Translations under genes and position numbers: made by a program
NCBI RefSeq assembly: GCF_016583825.1
Contig: NZ_NRRV01000016.1
Location: 25,437-89,436 of the forward strand
Length of the DNA stretch: 64,000 nucleotides
DNA from: Thiohalocapsa halophila
GTDB taxonomy: Bacteria > Pseudomonadota > Gammaproteobacteria > Chromatiales > Chromatiaceae
Direction: 5' to 3'
In this document: one piece after another, positions 25,635 through 34,526 of the stretch
Layout: every line of letters begins with the position of its first letter
How positions within the stretch are numbered: the stretch's first letter is position 1
The notes under the pieces: model-generated
The model's database searches: none
Seen by the model: the letters and a program-made list of their open reading frames with translations, nothing else
Told to the model about the DNA's origin: nothing

Positions 25635-27851
25635 ATGAGCAACCCAAAAATCGTCAACCTGAGCCGCCGCCGGTTCCTGAAGAGCTCCACCGGCGCCGCC
25701 GCGGGCCTGACGCTCGGCGTCTGGCTGCCGGCCCGGGGCCAGATGGCGGGCCCGGAGCGCGTCGCCGGTCCCGGCATGGCCGGCGGCGGGGCGGCAGCCG
25801 CGGGCGATTTCGCCCCCAACGCCTTCGTGCGCATCGCCACGGACGACAATGTCACGGTCGTCTGCAAGCACCTTGAGATGGGCCAGGGCACCTTCACCGG
25901 CCTGCCGACCCTGGTGGCCGAAGAGCTGGACGCCCGCTGGGCGCAGATCCAGCCCGAAGGCGCACCGGTAGACGCCGAGCGCTACAACAATCTGTTTTGG
26001 GGCAGCGTGCAGGGCACCGGCGGCAGCACGGCCATCGCCAACGCCTTCGAGCAGATGCGCAAGGCCGGCGCCGCCGCCCGCGCCATGCTGGTGGGCGCGG
26101 CCGCCGCGCGCTGGCAGGTGCCGGCGGCGGAGATCACCGTCGTCGACGGCGTGGTCAGCCACCCCAAGAGCGGCAACAGCGCCACCTTCGGCGAGCTGGC
26201 GGTCGCCGCCGCCGAGCAGCCGGTCCCCGACGAGCCCAAGCTCAAGGCCCCGTCCGAATTCAAGCTCATCGGCAAGGCCTTCCTGCCGCGCAAGGACAGC
26301 AAGGCCAAGTGCACCGGGGTCGCCCAGTTCACCCAGGACGTGCGGCTGCCGAACATGCTCACCGCCTGTGTCGCCCACCCGCCGCGCTTCGGCGCCAAAG
26401 TGCGGGGCTTCGACGCAAGCGCGGCCGAGGCCGTGCCCGGGGTCGTGGAGGCGGTGGCAATCCCGAGCGGCGTCGCCGTGCTGGCCTACGACTTCTGGTC
26501 CGCACAGCAGGGCCGCAATGCCCTGACGGTGGACTGGGACGAGTCCGACGCCTTCAAGCAAGGCTCCAAGGAGATCCTCGCCGACTACCGCCGGCGCGCC
26601 AAAGAGCCCGGCAAGACCGTCACCCGCGTCGGCGATGCCGAGGCCGCGCTGGCGGCTGCCGCCACCGTCGTCGAGGCCGAGTACAGCGTGCCCTTCCTGG
26701 CGCATGCGGCCATGGAGACCATGGACTGCGTCATCACGCCGGACGCCGACGGCGGCGTGCGGGTGGTCAACGGCGAGCAGTTCCAGACCATCGACCAGCA
26801 GGCGGTCGCCGAGGTGCTGGGCCTTGAGCCCGAGCAGGTGCGCATCGAGATGCTCTACGCCGGCGGCTCCTTCGGCCGGCGCGCGAACCCACAGTCGGAC
26901 TACCTCGTCGAGGCGGCGCACATCTTCAAGGCGGCCGGCGGCAAGACATCCGTCAAGCTCATCTGGACCCGCGAGGACGACACCCGCGCCGGCTTCTACC
27001 GGCCGCTGTATCTGCACAAGGTCCGCGCCGGGCTCGACGCCGACGGCAAGCCCGTCGCCTGGCAGCACCGCATCGTCGGCCAATCCATCATCACCGGCAC
27101 CGCCTTCGAGCCGGCGCTGGTGGTGGACGGCATCGACCAGACCTCCGTGGAGGGCGCCAAGGAGCTCCCCTACGCCATCCCCAACCGGCATCTGGACCTG
27201 CACTCCCCGGAACTGCCCGTGCCGGTGCAGTGGTGGCGCGCCGTGGGCTCCACCCACACGGCCTTCGCGGTGGAATGCATGATGGACGAGCTCGCCGCCG
27301 CCGCCGGCACGGACCCGGTGGACTTCCGCGTGGCGCTGATGGGCGAGCACCCGCGCGAGCGCGACGTGCTCAAGCTCGCCGCCCAGCAGGGGGGCTGGTA
27401 CGACCCGCCGCTGGCCGAGGGCCGCGGGCGCGGCATCGCCGTGCACAAGTCCTTCGGCAGCCATGTCGGCATGGTGGCCGAGGTGACGCTGGACGACGAC
27501 AACGGCTTCAGCGTGGACCGGGTGGTTATCGCCGTGGACTGCGGCACCGTGGTGAACCCCGACGTGGTGGTGGCGCAGATGGAAGGCGGCATGGGCTTCG
27601 GTCTGTCCGCGGCGCTGATGTCCGAGATCACCCTGGTGGACGGCGCCGTGCAGCAATCCAACTTCCACGACTACCTGGTGCTGCGCATGGACAAGATGCC
27701 CGAGGTGGAGGTGCACATCGTGCCGTCGAATGAGGCGCCCACCGGCGTCGGCGAGCCGGCGACCCCGGTCATCGCCCCGGCCGTGGCCAACGCCCTGGCG
27801 GCGGCCACCGGCAAGCGCTACCACCAGCTGCCGCTGGAGCGCGCCGCCTGA
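25635..27851 (+). CDS. Molybdenum hydroxylase large subunit (IorB-like)
   Basis: The 738-residue catalytic subunit has a Tat signal (SRRRFLKSS, residues 9-17), so the enzyme is exported, unlike cytoplasmic xanthine dehydrogenases. Molybdopterin-binding features include GQGTFTGLPTLVAEELD, GGSFGRR and the near-terminal GVGEPATPVIAPAVANA with the catalytic Glu of this family. The split layout without an FAD subunit matches IorAB-type hydroxylases, which donate electrons to a membrane or periplasmic carrier. AAGGAG precedes the ATG. No XdhC-like maturation gene is next to it. Substrate unknown; aldehydes and N-heterocycles are family options. Confidence 0.92.
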   Translation: MSNPKIVNLSRRRFLKSSTGAAAGLTLGVWLPARGQMAGPERVAGPGMAGGGAAAAGDFAPNAFVRIATDDNVTVVCKHLEMGQGTFTGLPTLVAEELDARWAQIQPEGAPVDAERYNNLFWGSVQGTGGSTAIANAFEQMRKAGAAARAMLVGAAAARWQVPAAEITVVDGVVSHPKSGNSATFGELAVAAAEQPVPDEPKLKAPSEFKLIGKAFLPRKDSKAKCTGVAQFTQDVRLPNMLTACVAHPPRFGAKVRGFDASAAEAVPGVVEAVAIPSGVAVLAYDFWSAQQGRNALTVDWDESDAFKQGSKEILADYRRRAKEPGKTVTRVGDAEAALAAAATVVEAEYSVPFLAHAAMETMDCVITPDADGGVRVVNGEQFQTIDQQAVAEVLGLEPEQVRIEMLYAGGSFGRRANPQSDYLVEAAHIFKAAGGKTSVKLIWTREDDTRAGFYRPLYLHKVRAGLDADGKPVAWQHRIVGQSIITGTAFEPALVVDGIDQTSVEGAKELPYAIPNRHLDLHSPELPVPVQWWRAVGSTHTAFAVECMMDELAAAAGTDPVDFRVALMGEHPRERDVLKLAAQQGGWYDPPLAEGRGRGIAVHKSFGSHVGMVAEVTLDDDNGFSVDRVVIAVDCGTVVNPDVVVAQMEGGMGFGLSAALMSEITLVDGAVQQSNFHDYLVLRMDKMPEVEVHIVPSNEAPTGVGEPATPVIAPAVANALAAATGKRYHQLPLERAA

Positions 27852-27895
27852 GACCCGCCGCATCCAGTTGCCGGCAAGTTATGGTTACCATCGGT

Positions 27896-28103
27896 TGCGG
27901 GGACGGTAACCTGAATTGCAGGGTGGGACAGCCCCTGAGCTATCCCCGACGTTTTGGGACAGTATACGGGATTGCCTCGTCACTGACCTTCACCGAGTCT
28001 TGAGTAACGGGGACGAGTAACGGGGACAGTACACTCAATTGCCCTGTATCCGATACCATGCAGACTGACTGACCGCCGAGATCGGTATACCGTCCCCGCT
28101 TTC
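27896..28103. repeat. Cluster of GGGGACAGTATAC-type repeats before tmcA
   Basis: At least four related units are visible. They are GGGGACGGTAACCTGAATTG (27899-27918), GGGACAGTATACGGGATTGC (27956-27975), GGGGACAGTACACTCAATTG (28022-28041) and an inverted GGTATACCGTCCCCGCTTTC (28084-28103). A shared core is GGGACnGTATAC followed by AATTG. The cluster runs into the beginning of the tmcA reading frame. Related units occur at 31704-31841. Confidence 0.85.
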
Positions 28104-28127
28104 GGGCCTGTTGCGAGCGCCAGCCCC

Positions 28128-30320
28128 CTGACTTCACCCATCCTCTCCAGCCTCAGCGAGCTCCTGGCCGCCGTCGCCGCAAGCGGCGAGCGCCGCCTGC
28201 TGTGGCTCGCGGGCTCTGCGGATTGGACGCTGGCGGCGGCAGAGGCCGTCGCGGCCGCGCTGGCGCTGCCGGACACCCGCTGGCTCGGCAGCCGCGGCCG
28301 CGTTGCCGATCCGAATCGGCGCACGTCGGGGCTGGGCGGCGAGTGCGGCCTGCTGGTGGTGGATGCTTGGGCGGGGCTGGATCTGGACGCGCTGGGCGCC
28401 GCCGCCGGCACACTGCGCGGCGGCGGGCTGCTGGTGCTGCTGACACCGCCGCCGGCGGACTGGCCCAGGTGGACCGACCCCGCCCCCGAGCGCTGCGCGA
28501 GCTTCCCCCATGGCGCCGCCGCCGTCACCGGGCGTCTGATTCGGCGTCTCTGCGGCCTTTTGGATGCGAGCCTGGCGGTGCGGCGAGTCGACGGGCCCGC
28601 GGTGTCCGCGGACGCGCCATCCCCGGCCGCGGACACCGCAGGTCATGGCTTGAGCCTTTCGGTGCTCCGCTCGGCTCCGAGAGCCACGCCCACGGCCACC
28701 GGACCCACATCGGACCATGCGCAGACCGAGGCCGCGACACCCGACCAAGCAGAAGCCGTCGCGGCCATCCTCGCCACCGCCAACGGCCGCTCGCAGCGCC
28801 CGTTGGTGATCACCGCCGACCGCGGCCGCGGCAAGTCCGGCGCCATGGGCCTGGCGGCTGCGCGGCTCCAGGCCGACGGCGGCAAAACCATCCTGCTGAC
28901 CGCCCCCAGACGCGCGGCAGCCGAGGCGGTGCTGCGCCACGCCGGCGATGCCGCGCCGCGCTTTCTGCCACCGGATGCGCTGCTCGCCGAGACGCCGCCG
29001 GCGGACCTGCTGTTGGTGGACGAGGCGGCCGCCATCCCGGCCCCGCTGCTGTCGCGAATGCTGGAGCGCTACCCGCGCGTCGTCTTCGCCACCACGGTGC
29101 ACGGCTACGAGGGCACCGGGCGCGGCTTCGAGGTGCGCTTCCGCGCCGTACTGGCCCGGCTCAGGCCCGGCTGGCGGGCGCTGCGCCTGAGCCAGCCCAT
29201 CCGCTGGGCGCCGGGCGACCCGCTGGAGGCGCTGCTGGATCGGGCCCTGCTGCTGGACGCCGAGCCGGCGGCGGATGCGGATGCCGAGGCAGCGCTCGCC
29301 ACCGCCGGCCCCGCCGACATCCGCTTCGAGACGCCGGAGCGCGACGCCCTCGCCGCCGACGAGCCGCGGCTGCGCCAGGCCTTCGGGCTGCTGGTGCTCG
29401 GGCACTACCAGACCCGCCCCTCGGACCTGCGCCAGCTCCTGGACGCACCGGGCATCGCCGTGCACTGGCTGCGCGCCGGCGAGACCCTGCTCGCGGTGGC
29501 CGTCAGCGGCCGCGAGGGGCGGCTGCCGGCAGACCTGCATGAGCCCATCTTCACCGGCCGCCGCCGTCCCCGCGGGCATCTGCTGCCGCAGACGCTCAGC
29601 GCCCACGCCGGGCTGCTCGACGCCCCCGGGCTCGACTGCCGGCGCATCCTGCGCATCGCCGTGCATCCGGCGGTGCAGCGTCGGGGTCTCGGCCGCCGCC
29701 TGCTGGCGGACCTCGCGAGCGCCGGCGCCGACGAGGGCGCGGACCTGCTCGGGGCCAGCTTCGGCGCGACACCCGAGCTGATCGGCTTCTGGCGCGGCTG
29801 CGACCTGGTACCCGTGCACATCGGCAGCCGCCGCAATGCCGCCAGCGGTGCCCACGCCGCCGTGGTGCTGCGCGCGCTGACGGCCGCCGGCGGAGCCGTG
29901 CTGCAGCTCGGCCGGCAACGGCTGGTCCCGCGGCTGGCGGTGCTGCTCGCTGGCCCCCTGCGGGACCTGGAGCCGGCCGTGGTCGCCGAGCTGCTGGCCG
30001 CCGCGCCGAGCGCCAGCGTGCAACTGGATGACCTGGAGCTGCGGGAGCTGCACGCCTTCGCCAACGCCGACCGCGGGCTGGATGCGACGCGCCCGGCGCT
30101 GCACCGGCTGCTTCAGGCCGTCCTCCCGGGAGAGCCGGCGGCGGACATCATCTCGCGAGCCCAGCGTCACGCCCTCATTGCCTGCGTGCTCCAGCACGCG
30201 GACCCCAGCGATTGCGCCGCCCGGCTCGGCTGCAGCGGCGCCGCCGCCGTCGTGGCCGAGCTGCGTACCGCCACCGCGGCGCTGCTGGCCGCCGGGGGAC
30301 GCCAGCCATCGCCCGACTGA
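28128..30320 (+). CDS. tmcA: tRNA(Met) cytidine acetyltransferase TmcA
   Basis: TmcA acetylates cytidine 34 of elongator tRNA-Met using acetyl-CoA and ATP. The frame contains the N-terminal DUF1726 domain (ILSSLSELLAAVAASGERRL onwards), an RNA-helicase-like ATPase with Walker A TADRGRGKSG and Walker B DEAAAIPAP, and a GNAT domain (RILRIAVHPAVQRRGLGRRL). Homology begins at about 28137, but no ATG, GTG or TTG is in frame between the upstream stop (28005) and there. The first ordinary start is GTG 28356, which would delete most of the N-terminal domain. CTG 28128 is given as a provisional start (730 residues). A repeat cluster lies directly upstream. Confidence 0.85.
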   Translation: MTSPILSSLSELLAAVAASGERRLLWLAGSADWTLAAAEAVAAALALPDTRWLGSRGRVADPNRRTSGLGGECGLLVVDAWAGLDLDALGAAAGTLRGGGLLVLLTPPPADWPRWTDPAPERCASFPHGAAAVTGRLIRRLCGLLDASLAVRRVDGPAVSADAPSPAADTAGHGLSLSVLRSAPRATPTATGPTSDHAQTEAATPDQAEAVAAILATANGRSQRPLVITADRGRGKSGAMGLAAARLQADGGKTILLTAPRRAAAEAVLRHAGDAAPRFLPPDALLAETPPADLLLVDEAAAIPAPLLSRMLERYPRVVFATTVHGYEGTGRGFEVRFRAVLARLRPGWRALRLSQPIRWAPGDPLEALLDRALLLDAEPAADADAEAALATAGPADIRFETPERDALAADEPRLRQAFGLLVLGHYQTRPSDLRQLLDAPGIAVHWLRAGETLLAVAVSGREGRLPADLHEPIFTGRRRPRGHLLPQTLSAHAGLLDAPGLDCRRILRIAVHPAVQRRGLGRRLLADLASAGADEGADLLGASFGATPELIGFWRGCDLVPVHIGSRRNAASGAHAAVVLRALTAAGGAVLQLGRQRLVPRLAVLLAGPLRDLEPAVVAELLAAAPSASVQLDDLELRELHAFANADRGLDATRPALHRLLQAVLPGEPAADIISRAQRHALIACVLQHADPSDCAARLGCSGAAAVVAELRTATAALLAAGGRQPSPD

Positions 30321-30423
30321 CACCGCGCGATCGGTGAGGGAGCACCGGCCGGCGTCGGCGTAGGACATGACCCGGTGTTTGCCGTTAAGCTGAGCGGTTA
30401 CCCACAGCGCCGAGGTCCCAGCC

Positions 30424-31638
30424 ATGCACTCCGTCCCGCTGCGTCTCAAAAAGGACCAGGAACGCCGCCTGCTGGCGGGCCATGCCTGGGTCTACAGCAA
30501 CGAGGTGGACACCGCGGCCACGCCGCTTGCGGACCTGGAGCCCGGCCAGGCGGTGGAGATCATCGCCCAGCGCGGGCGCTGGCTCGGCCACGGTTATGCG
30601 AACCCGCATTCCCTGATTTGTGCGCGGCTGGTGAGCCGGCGGCGCAGTCAGCCCATCGGCGCCGCCCTCCTGGTGCAGCGGGTGCGTGCGGCGCTGGCGC
30701 TGCGGGAGCAGCTTTTCGAGGCCCCCTTCTATCGCCTGGTGCACGGCGAAGGCGACGGCCTGCCCGGCCTGGTGGTGGACCGCTACGGCGATCTGCTCGC
30801 GGTGCAGATCACCACCGCCGGCATGGACCGCCTCCAGCCCCTGGTGCTGGCCGCCCTGGAGCAGGTGCTGCGGCCCACGCACATCGTGCTGCGCAACGAC
30901 AATCCGATGCGCGAGGTGGAGGGGCTGGCCCAGGGGATTCACTGGGTGCTCGGCGACGACCCCGGCGCCATCACGCTCACCGAAGGCGAGCTGCGCTTCG
31001 CCGTGGCGCCGGCGGGCGGGCAGAAGACCGGCTGGTTCTTCGACCAGGCGGACAACCGCCGCGCGCAGCACCGCTTCGGCCCGGCCCGGCGGGTGCTGGA
31101 CGTCTGCTGCTATTTGGGTGCCTGGGGCCTTGGGGCCGCCGCCGACGGCGCCGAATCGGTCGCATTCGTCGACAGTGCCGACAGCGCCTTGGCCGGGGTC
31201 ACCGCCAACGCGGAGCGCAACGAGCTCGCCGCGCGCATCGACACCCTGCACGGCGATGCCTTCGAGGTCCTGCGGGCGCTGCGCGACGACGGCGCCCGCT
31301 TCGACCGGGTCATTCTGGACCCGCCCGCCTTCATCAAGCGCCGCAAGGACGAGCGCGAGGGCACCCGCGCCTACGAGCGCCTGAACCGCCTCGGGCTCGG
31401 GCTGCTCGCGCCGGGCGGGCTGCTCATCACCTCCTCCTGCTCATTCCACCTGAGCCGCGAGGCCTTCCTGCGCACCGTCCAGTCCGCGGCGCGCCGCACC
31501 GAGCACGAGCTGCAGCTGCTGCTGGCGGGCGCCCAGGGGCCGGATCATCCGGTGCACCCGGCCATCCCGGAGACCGCTTACCTCAAGACCTTTTTCCTGC
31601 GGGCGCTGCCGGGCGCCCGGGCCAACGATGCTGATTGA
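30424..31638 (+). CDS. rlmI: 23S rRNA m5C1962 methyltransferase RlmI
   Basis: The 404-residue class I SAM methyltransferase matches RlmI. It has an N-terminal PUA domain (residues 1-75, VPLRLKKDQERRLLAGHAWV), a central EEHEE-like domain and a C-terminal Rossmann domain with VLDVCCYLGAWGLGA. Motif IV is LDPPAFIKRRKD, and the catalytic-cysteine region is TSSCSFHLSREAF. It is predicted to methylate C1962 of 23S rRNA in the 50S subunit. It lies about 100 bases after tmcA on the same strand, so both may form an RNA-modification transcription unit. Confidence 0.92.
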   Translation: MHSVPLRLKKDQERRLLAGHAWVYSNEVDTAATPLADLEPGQAVEIIAQRGRWLGHGYANPHSLICARLVSRRRSQPIGAALLVQRVRAALALREQLFEAPFYRLVHGEGDGLPGLVVDRYGDLLAVQITTAGMDRLQPLVLAALEQVLRPTHIVLRNDNPMREVEGLAQGIHWVLGDDPGAITLTEGELRFAVAPAGGQKTGWFFDQADNRRAQHRFGPARRVLDVCCYLGAWGLGAAADGAESVAFVDSADSALAGVTANAERNELAARIDTLHGDAFEVLRALRDDGARFDRVILDPPAFIKRRKDEREGTRAYERLNRLGLGLLAPGGLLITSSCSFHLSREAFLRTVQSAARRTEHELQLLLAGAQGPDHPVHPAIPETAYLKTFFLRALPGARANDAD

Positions 31639-31703
31639 TTGCGACGGCCCGGACCCGCGGCAGGCACTGCGCCTGACGTCCGGACCCACAGGATGCCAAA
31701 GGG

Positions 31704-31841
31704 AAACGGTGACAGTTTCTTCAATTCCCTAACGTCGTCGTACCGAACCCAATTACGTATACCGTCACCTTTTTTGGTGAACCCGCTCAATTGCGTACAC
31801 CGTCCCCGTTTCTGGGTCATTCAGTATACTGTCACCGTTTT
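31704..31841. repeat. Cluster of GGTGACAGTATAC-type repeats
   Basis: One plus-oriented unit AACGGTGACAGTTTCTTCAA (31705-31724) faces three inverted ones at 31750-31770, 31787-31810 and 31819-31840. Their reverse complements begin GGTGACGGTATAC, GGGGACGGTGTAC and GGTGACAGTATAC. The cluster is the same family as 27896-28103 and ends 17 bases before the stop of the convergent DASS transporter gene. Such units resemble REP-type sequences that are mobilised by separate transposases; no transposase is in the window. Confidence 0.85.
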
Positions 31842-31858
31842 TGTGTTTGGGCGGCGGG

Positions 31859-33358
31859 TTAAGCCAGCACCAGCCGCCCGCCGAGCGTGACCACGGCCGT
31901 CACCACCAGCACCGCGAGCAGGTTGAGGCCGAGCCCGGCGCGGGCCATCTGCGCGATGGTCACTTGGCCGGACGCGAAGACGATGGCGTTGGGCGGGGTG
32001 GCCACGGGCAGCATGAAGGCGCAGCTCGCCGCCAGGGCCGCGGCGGTGAGCAGCAGGCCGGGCGGTGCGCCGGTGGCGGCGGCGGTGGCCGCGAGCACGG
32101 GCATGAGCGTGGTGGTCACCGCCGTGTTGCTGGTGATCTCCGTCAGCATCACCACCAGCGCGGCCACGGCCAGCACCAGCACCCAGTGCGGCAGCCCGCC
32201 GAGGCCGCCGAGGCCGGCGGCGATGAAGCCGTCCACGCCGGTGCCGGCGATGGCCGACGCCAGGCTGAGCCCCCCGCCGAACAGGATCAGGATCTGCCAG
32301 GGCACGGCCTTGGCGGTTTCCCAGTCCAGTGCCCGCGGCCGGGGCTCGCCCGGTGCCGGCCGCGGCCCCGCCGGCAGCATGAACAGCACCAGCGCGCCGA
32401 GCATGGCGACGCCGGCGTCCGTGAGGCCGTCGAGCCCGGTCCAGGCCGCCAGCTGCGGGCGCAGCAGCCAGCCCGCCGCGGTCAGCCCGAACACCGCGGC
32501 GGTGACCCGCTCGCCCAAGCCCATGGGCCCGAGGCGGGCCAGCTCGTCGGCGAGCACCGCCCGCCCGCAGGGCAGCGGCGTCGACGGCAGGCGGAAGGCG
32601 ACGCGGGTGAGATAGAGCCATGTCAGCGGCAGCAGCACGGCCACCAGCGGCAGGCCGATGCCGAGCCAGCGGACCATGCTCAGGTCCAGCGCATACTGTT
32701 CGCGCACATAGGCCGCCAGCACCAGGTTCGGCGGCGTGCCCACCAGGGTGCCGGTGCCGCCGATGGAGCAGGCGTAGGCGATGCCCAGCACCAGGGCGGT
32801 GCCGAAGGCGCGCATGGACACGGCGGAGTCGTCACCGCCGCCCTGCTCCGCCAGCAGCCGCAGCACGCTGACGCCGATGGGCAGCATGACGATGGCCGTA
32901 GCGGTGTTGCTGATCCACATGCTGAGGAGCGCCGCGGCCAGCATGAAGCCGCCCACCAGGGCCCGCGGGCTGGTGCCCACCCGCAGCAGAATCCACAGCG
33001 CGATGCGCCGGTGCAGCCCGAAGCGCTGCACCGCGAGCCCGAGCAGGAAGCCGCCGAGAAAGAGAAAGATCAGCGGGTTGGCGTAGGGCGCCGTCGCCGC
33101 CGCGATGTCAGCGATACCGAGCAGCGGAAAGAGCACCACCGGCAGCAGCGCCGTCGCCGCCAGCGGCACGGCCTCCGTGAGCCACCAGACGGCCATCCAC
33201 ACCGCCACCGCCGCGGTGGCGCGGCCGGCGGGACCGAGCCCTGCCGCGACACCGTCGGCGCCGGGCGCGGCGGCGGGCAGGAGCCACCATACCAGCAGCG
33301 CGAGCGCCGGCCCCAGCAGCAGCCCAAGCCCCGCAATATCCGCACGCCGCATCTCCAT
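31859..33358 (-). CDS. SLC13/DASS-family anion transporter
   Basis: The 499-residue membrane protein has about twelve hydrophobic segments and the two SNT-type substrate motifs of DASS carriers: SMWISNTATAIVMLP (about residue 145) and TEITSNTAVTTTLMP (about 410). GTPPNLVLAAYV and TPPNAIVFASG are also family signatures. Members carry dicarboxylates, sulfate or related anions with Na+. With sat on the same strand nearby, sulfate is an appealing but unproved substrate. The ATG at 33358 follows a GGAGG. Confidence 0.9.
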   Translation of the reverse strand: MEMRRADIAGLGLLLGPALALLVWWLLPAAAPGADGVAAGLGPAGRATAAVAVWMAVWWLTEAVPLAATALLPVVLFPLLGIADIAAATAPYANPLIFLFLGGFLLGLAVQRFGLHRRIALWILLRVGTSPRALVGGFMLAAALLSMWISNTATAIVMLPIGVSVLRLLAEQGGGDDSAVSMRAFGTALVLGIAYACSIGGTGTLVGTPPNLVLAAYVREQYALDLSMVRWLGIGLPLVAVLLPLTWLYLTRVAFRLPSTPLPCGRAVLADELARLGPMGLGERVTAAVFGLTAAGWLLRPQLAAWTGLDGLTDAGVAMLGALVLFMLPAGPRPAPGEPRPRALDWETAKAVPWQILILFGGGLSLASAIAGTGVDGFIAAGLGGLGGLPHWVLVLAVAALVVMLTEITSNTAVTTTLMPVLAATAAATGAPPGLLLTAAALAASCAFMLPVATPPNAIVFASGQVTIAQMARAGLGLNLLAVLVVTAVVTLGGRLVLA

Positions 33359-33584
33359 CCCGCCTCCGCACAAATGGCCATGGGGCCCGACCCGAACGCT
33401 CAGTCCGACCGGGGCCGCGTCAGCCCGTCACCCGCCCCGGTGCACCGCCGAGTCCGAGGCGCTGGGCGCGTCAACCAGAGTCTAGCCCCGAGGGCGGTCC
33501 CATGGACCATACTGTGAGGAGCACCTCCCCGGCCGTTGTCGGCGCGGCGCCGCTCACAGAGTCCGCAACCGCCGGGGGTCGTCC

Positions 33585-34319
33585 ATGTGCTTCAATGCCG
33601 CAGCCAGCTTCGCCGCCAGCGCCGTGCTCATCCCGGCCGGACTGCATACCCTGCGCATCGCCCGGGCAGCGGACACGCGCTGGCTGGCGCTCGCGGCGTT
33701 TCCGCTGCTGTTCGGGGTCCAGCAGGCGCTGGAGGGGGTCCTCTGGCTGGCACTGGGCGATCCGCTGGGGGATTTCGTCGGCGTACCGCCGCCGACCCTG
33801 ACCCCGCTGCTGGCGCTGGGCTTCCTCGCCTTCGCGTATGTGCTGTGGCCGACGCTGGTGCCGCTGGCGGCTCGCAGCGTCGAGCCACGACCCCAGCGCC
33901 GCCTGCTGTTCGGGCTGCTGGCGCTCGCAGGCGCCGCTGGCGGGCTCTTCATCTACCTGCCGCTCCTGCTCAATCCGGACTGGCTCGGTGTCAGCATCGT
34001 CGGCGGCTCCATCCTCTACGAGCCGAACATCCTCTTGTACTCCATACCGACCGCACCCCTGGGCCGCGGACTCTATGCGCTGGTGGTGCTGGTGCCGCTG
34101 CTGGCCTCCTCCGAGGCACTGGCGCGCCGGTTCGGCCTGCTGATCTGCGTGTCGGTTATTGTCAGCGCGGTGGCGTACGGCTACGCCTTCGTATCGGTGT
34201 GGTGCTTCTTTGCAGCGCTGTTGTCCGCTTGGCTGGGCGTGCGACTACCGGCGCGCTTGGGCGAGCAGGCCGCCGCCGGCGACGGCGCAAGCGCGCAGCA
34301 ACGGCTCCCGCAGCGTTAG
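33585..34319 (+). CDS. DUF6629-like membrane protein
   Basis: The 244-residue protein begins MCFNAAASFAASAVLIPAGL and has about seven hydrophobic segments, including a typical FPLLFGVQQALEGVLWLAL segment. This opening and pattern are shared by the DUF6629 family, which has no established function. It is divergent from the DASS transporter gene, with 226 bases between. Rhodopsin-like topology has been suggested for similar proteins, but no retinal-lysine motif is apparent. Confidence 0.75.
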   Translation: MCFNAAASFAASAVLIPAGLHTLRIARAADTRWLALAAFPLLFGVQQALEGVLWLALGDPLGDFVGVPPPTLTPLLALGFLAFAYVLWPTLVPLAARSVEPRPQRRLLFGLLALAGAAGGLFIYLPLLLNPDWLGVSIVGGSILYEPNILLYSIPTAPLGRGLYALVVLVPLLASSEALARRFGLLICVSVIVSAVAYGYAFVSVWCFFAALLSAWLGVRLPARLGEQAAAGDGASAQQRLPQR

Positions 34320-34449
34320 CGCGTGGATACAAGCGCCTCGAGCCCGCGGGCGGCGCGGGCCTGAGATGCCGCGCGGCTCACGGGTAGCCTGCATCGCAAC
34401 CGGGAGCGGTATCGACGCCGTCAATCAGCCGGCACACAAACACGGGAAA

Positions 34450-34473
34450 CCCGCGCCGGTGGATCGGCGCGGG
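34450..34473 (-). terminator. Terminator-like hairpin after sat
   Basis: On the minus strand the stem CCCGCGCC/GGCGCGGG (8 pairs, 8-base loop) is followed by GTTTCCCGTGTTTGTG, a moderately T-rich tract. It starts 54 bases after the sat stop and can end sat transcription. Confidence 0.55.
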
Positions 34474-34526
34474 CTGCCCTTCGGCCGCGGCTGCGGGCGG
34501 GTGCGGTGCTCCCCGCGAGCGCTGGC

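Noticed and set aside
25056..27863. 935-residue open frame opposite the molybdenum hydroxylase genes
   Set aside because: It is the complement of two clear genes. The composition (His, Gly, Val, Arg) is that of a shadow frame in GC-rich DNA, with no domain.
28134..30449. 771-residue open frame opposite tmcA
   Set aside because: It is a shadow of tmcA, whose ATPase and GNAT motifs are unmistakable; no motif or ribosome-binding site supports the antisense frame.
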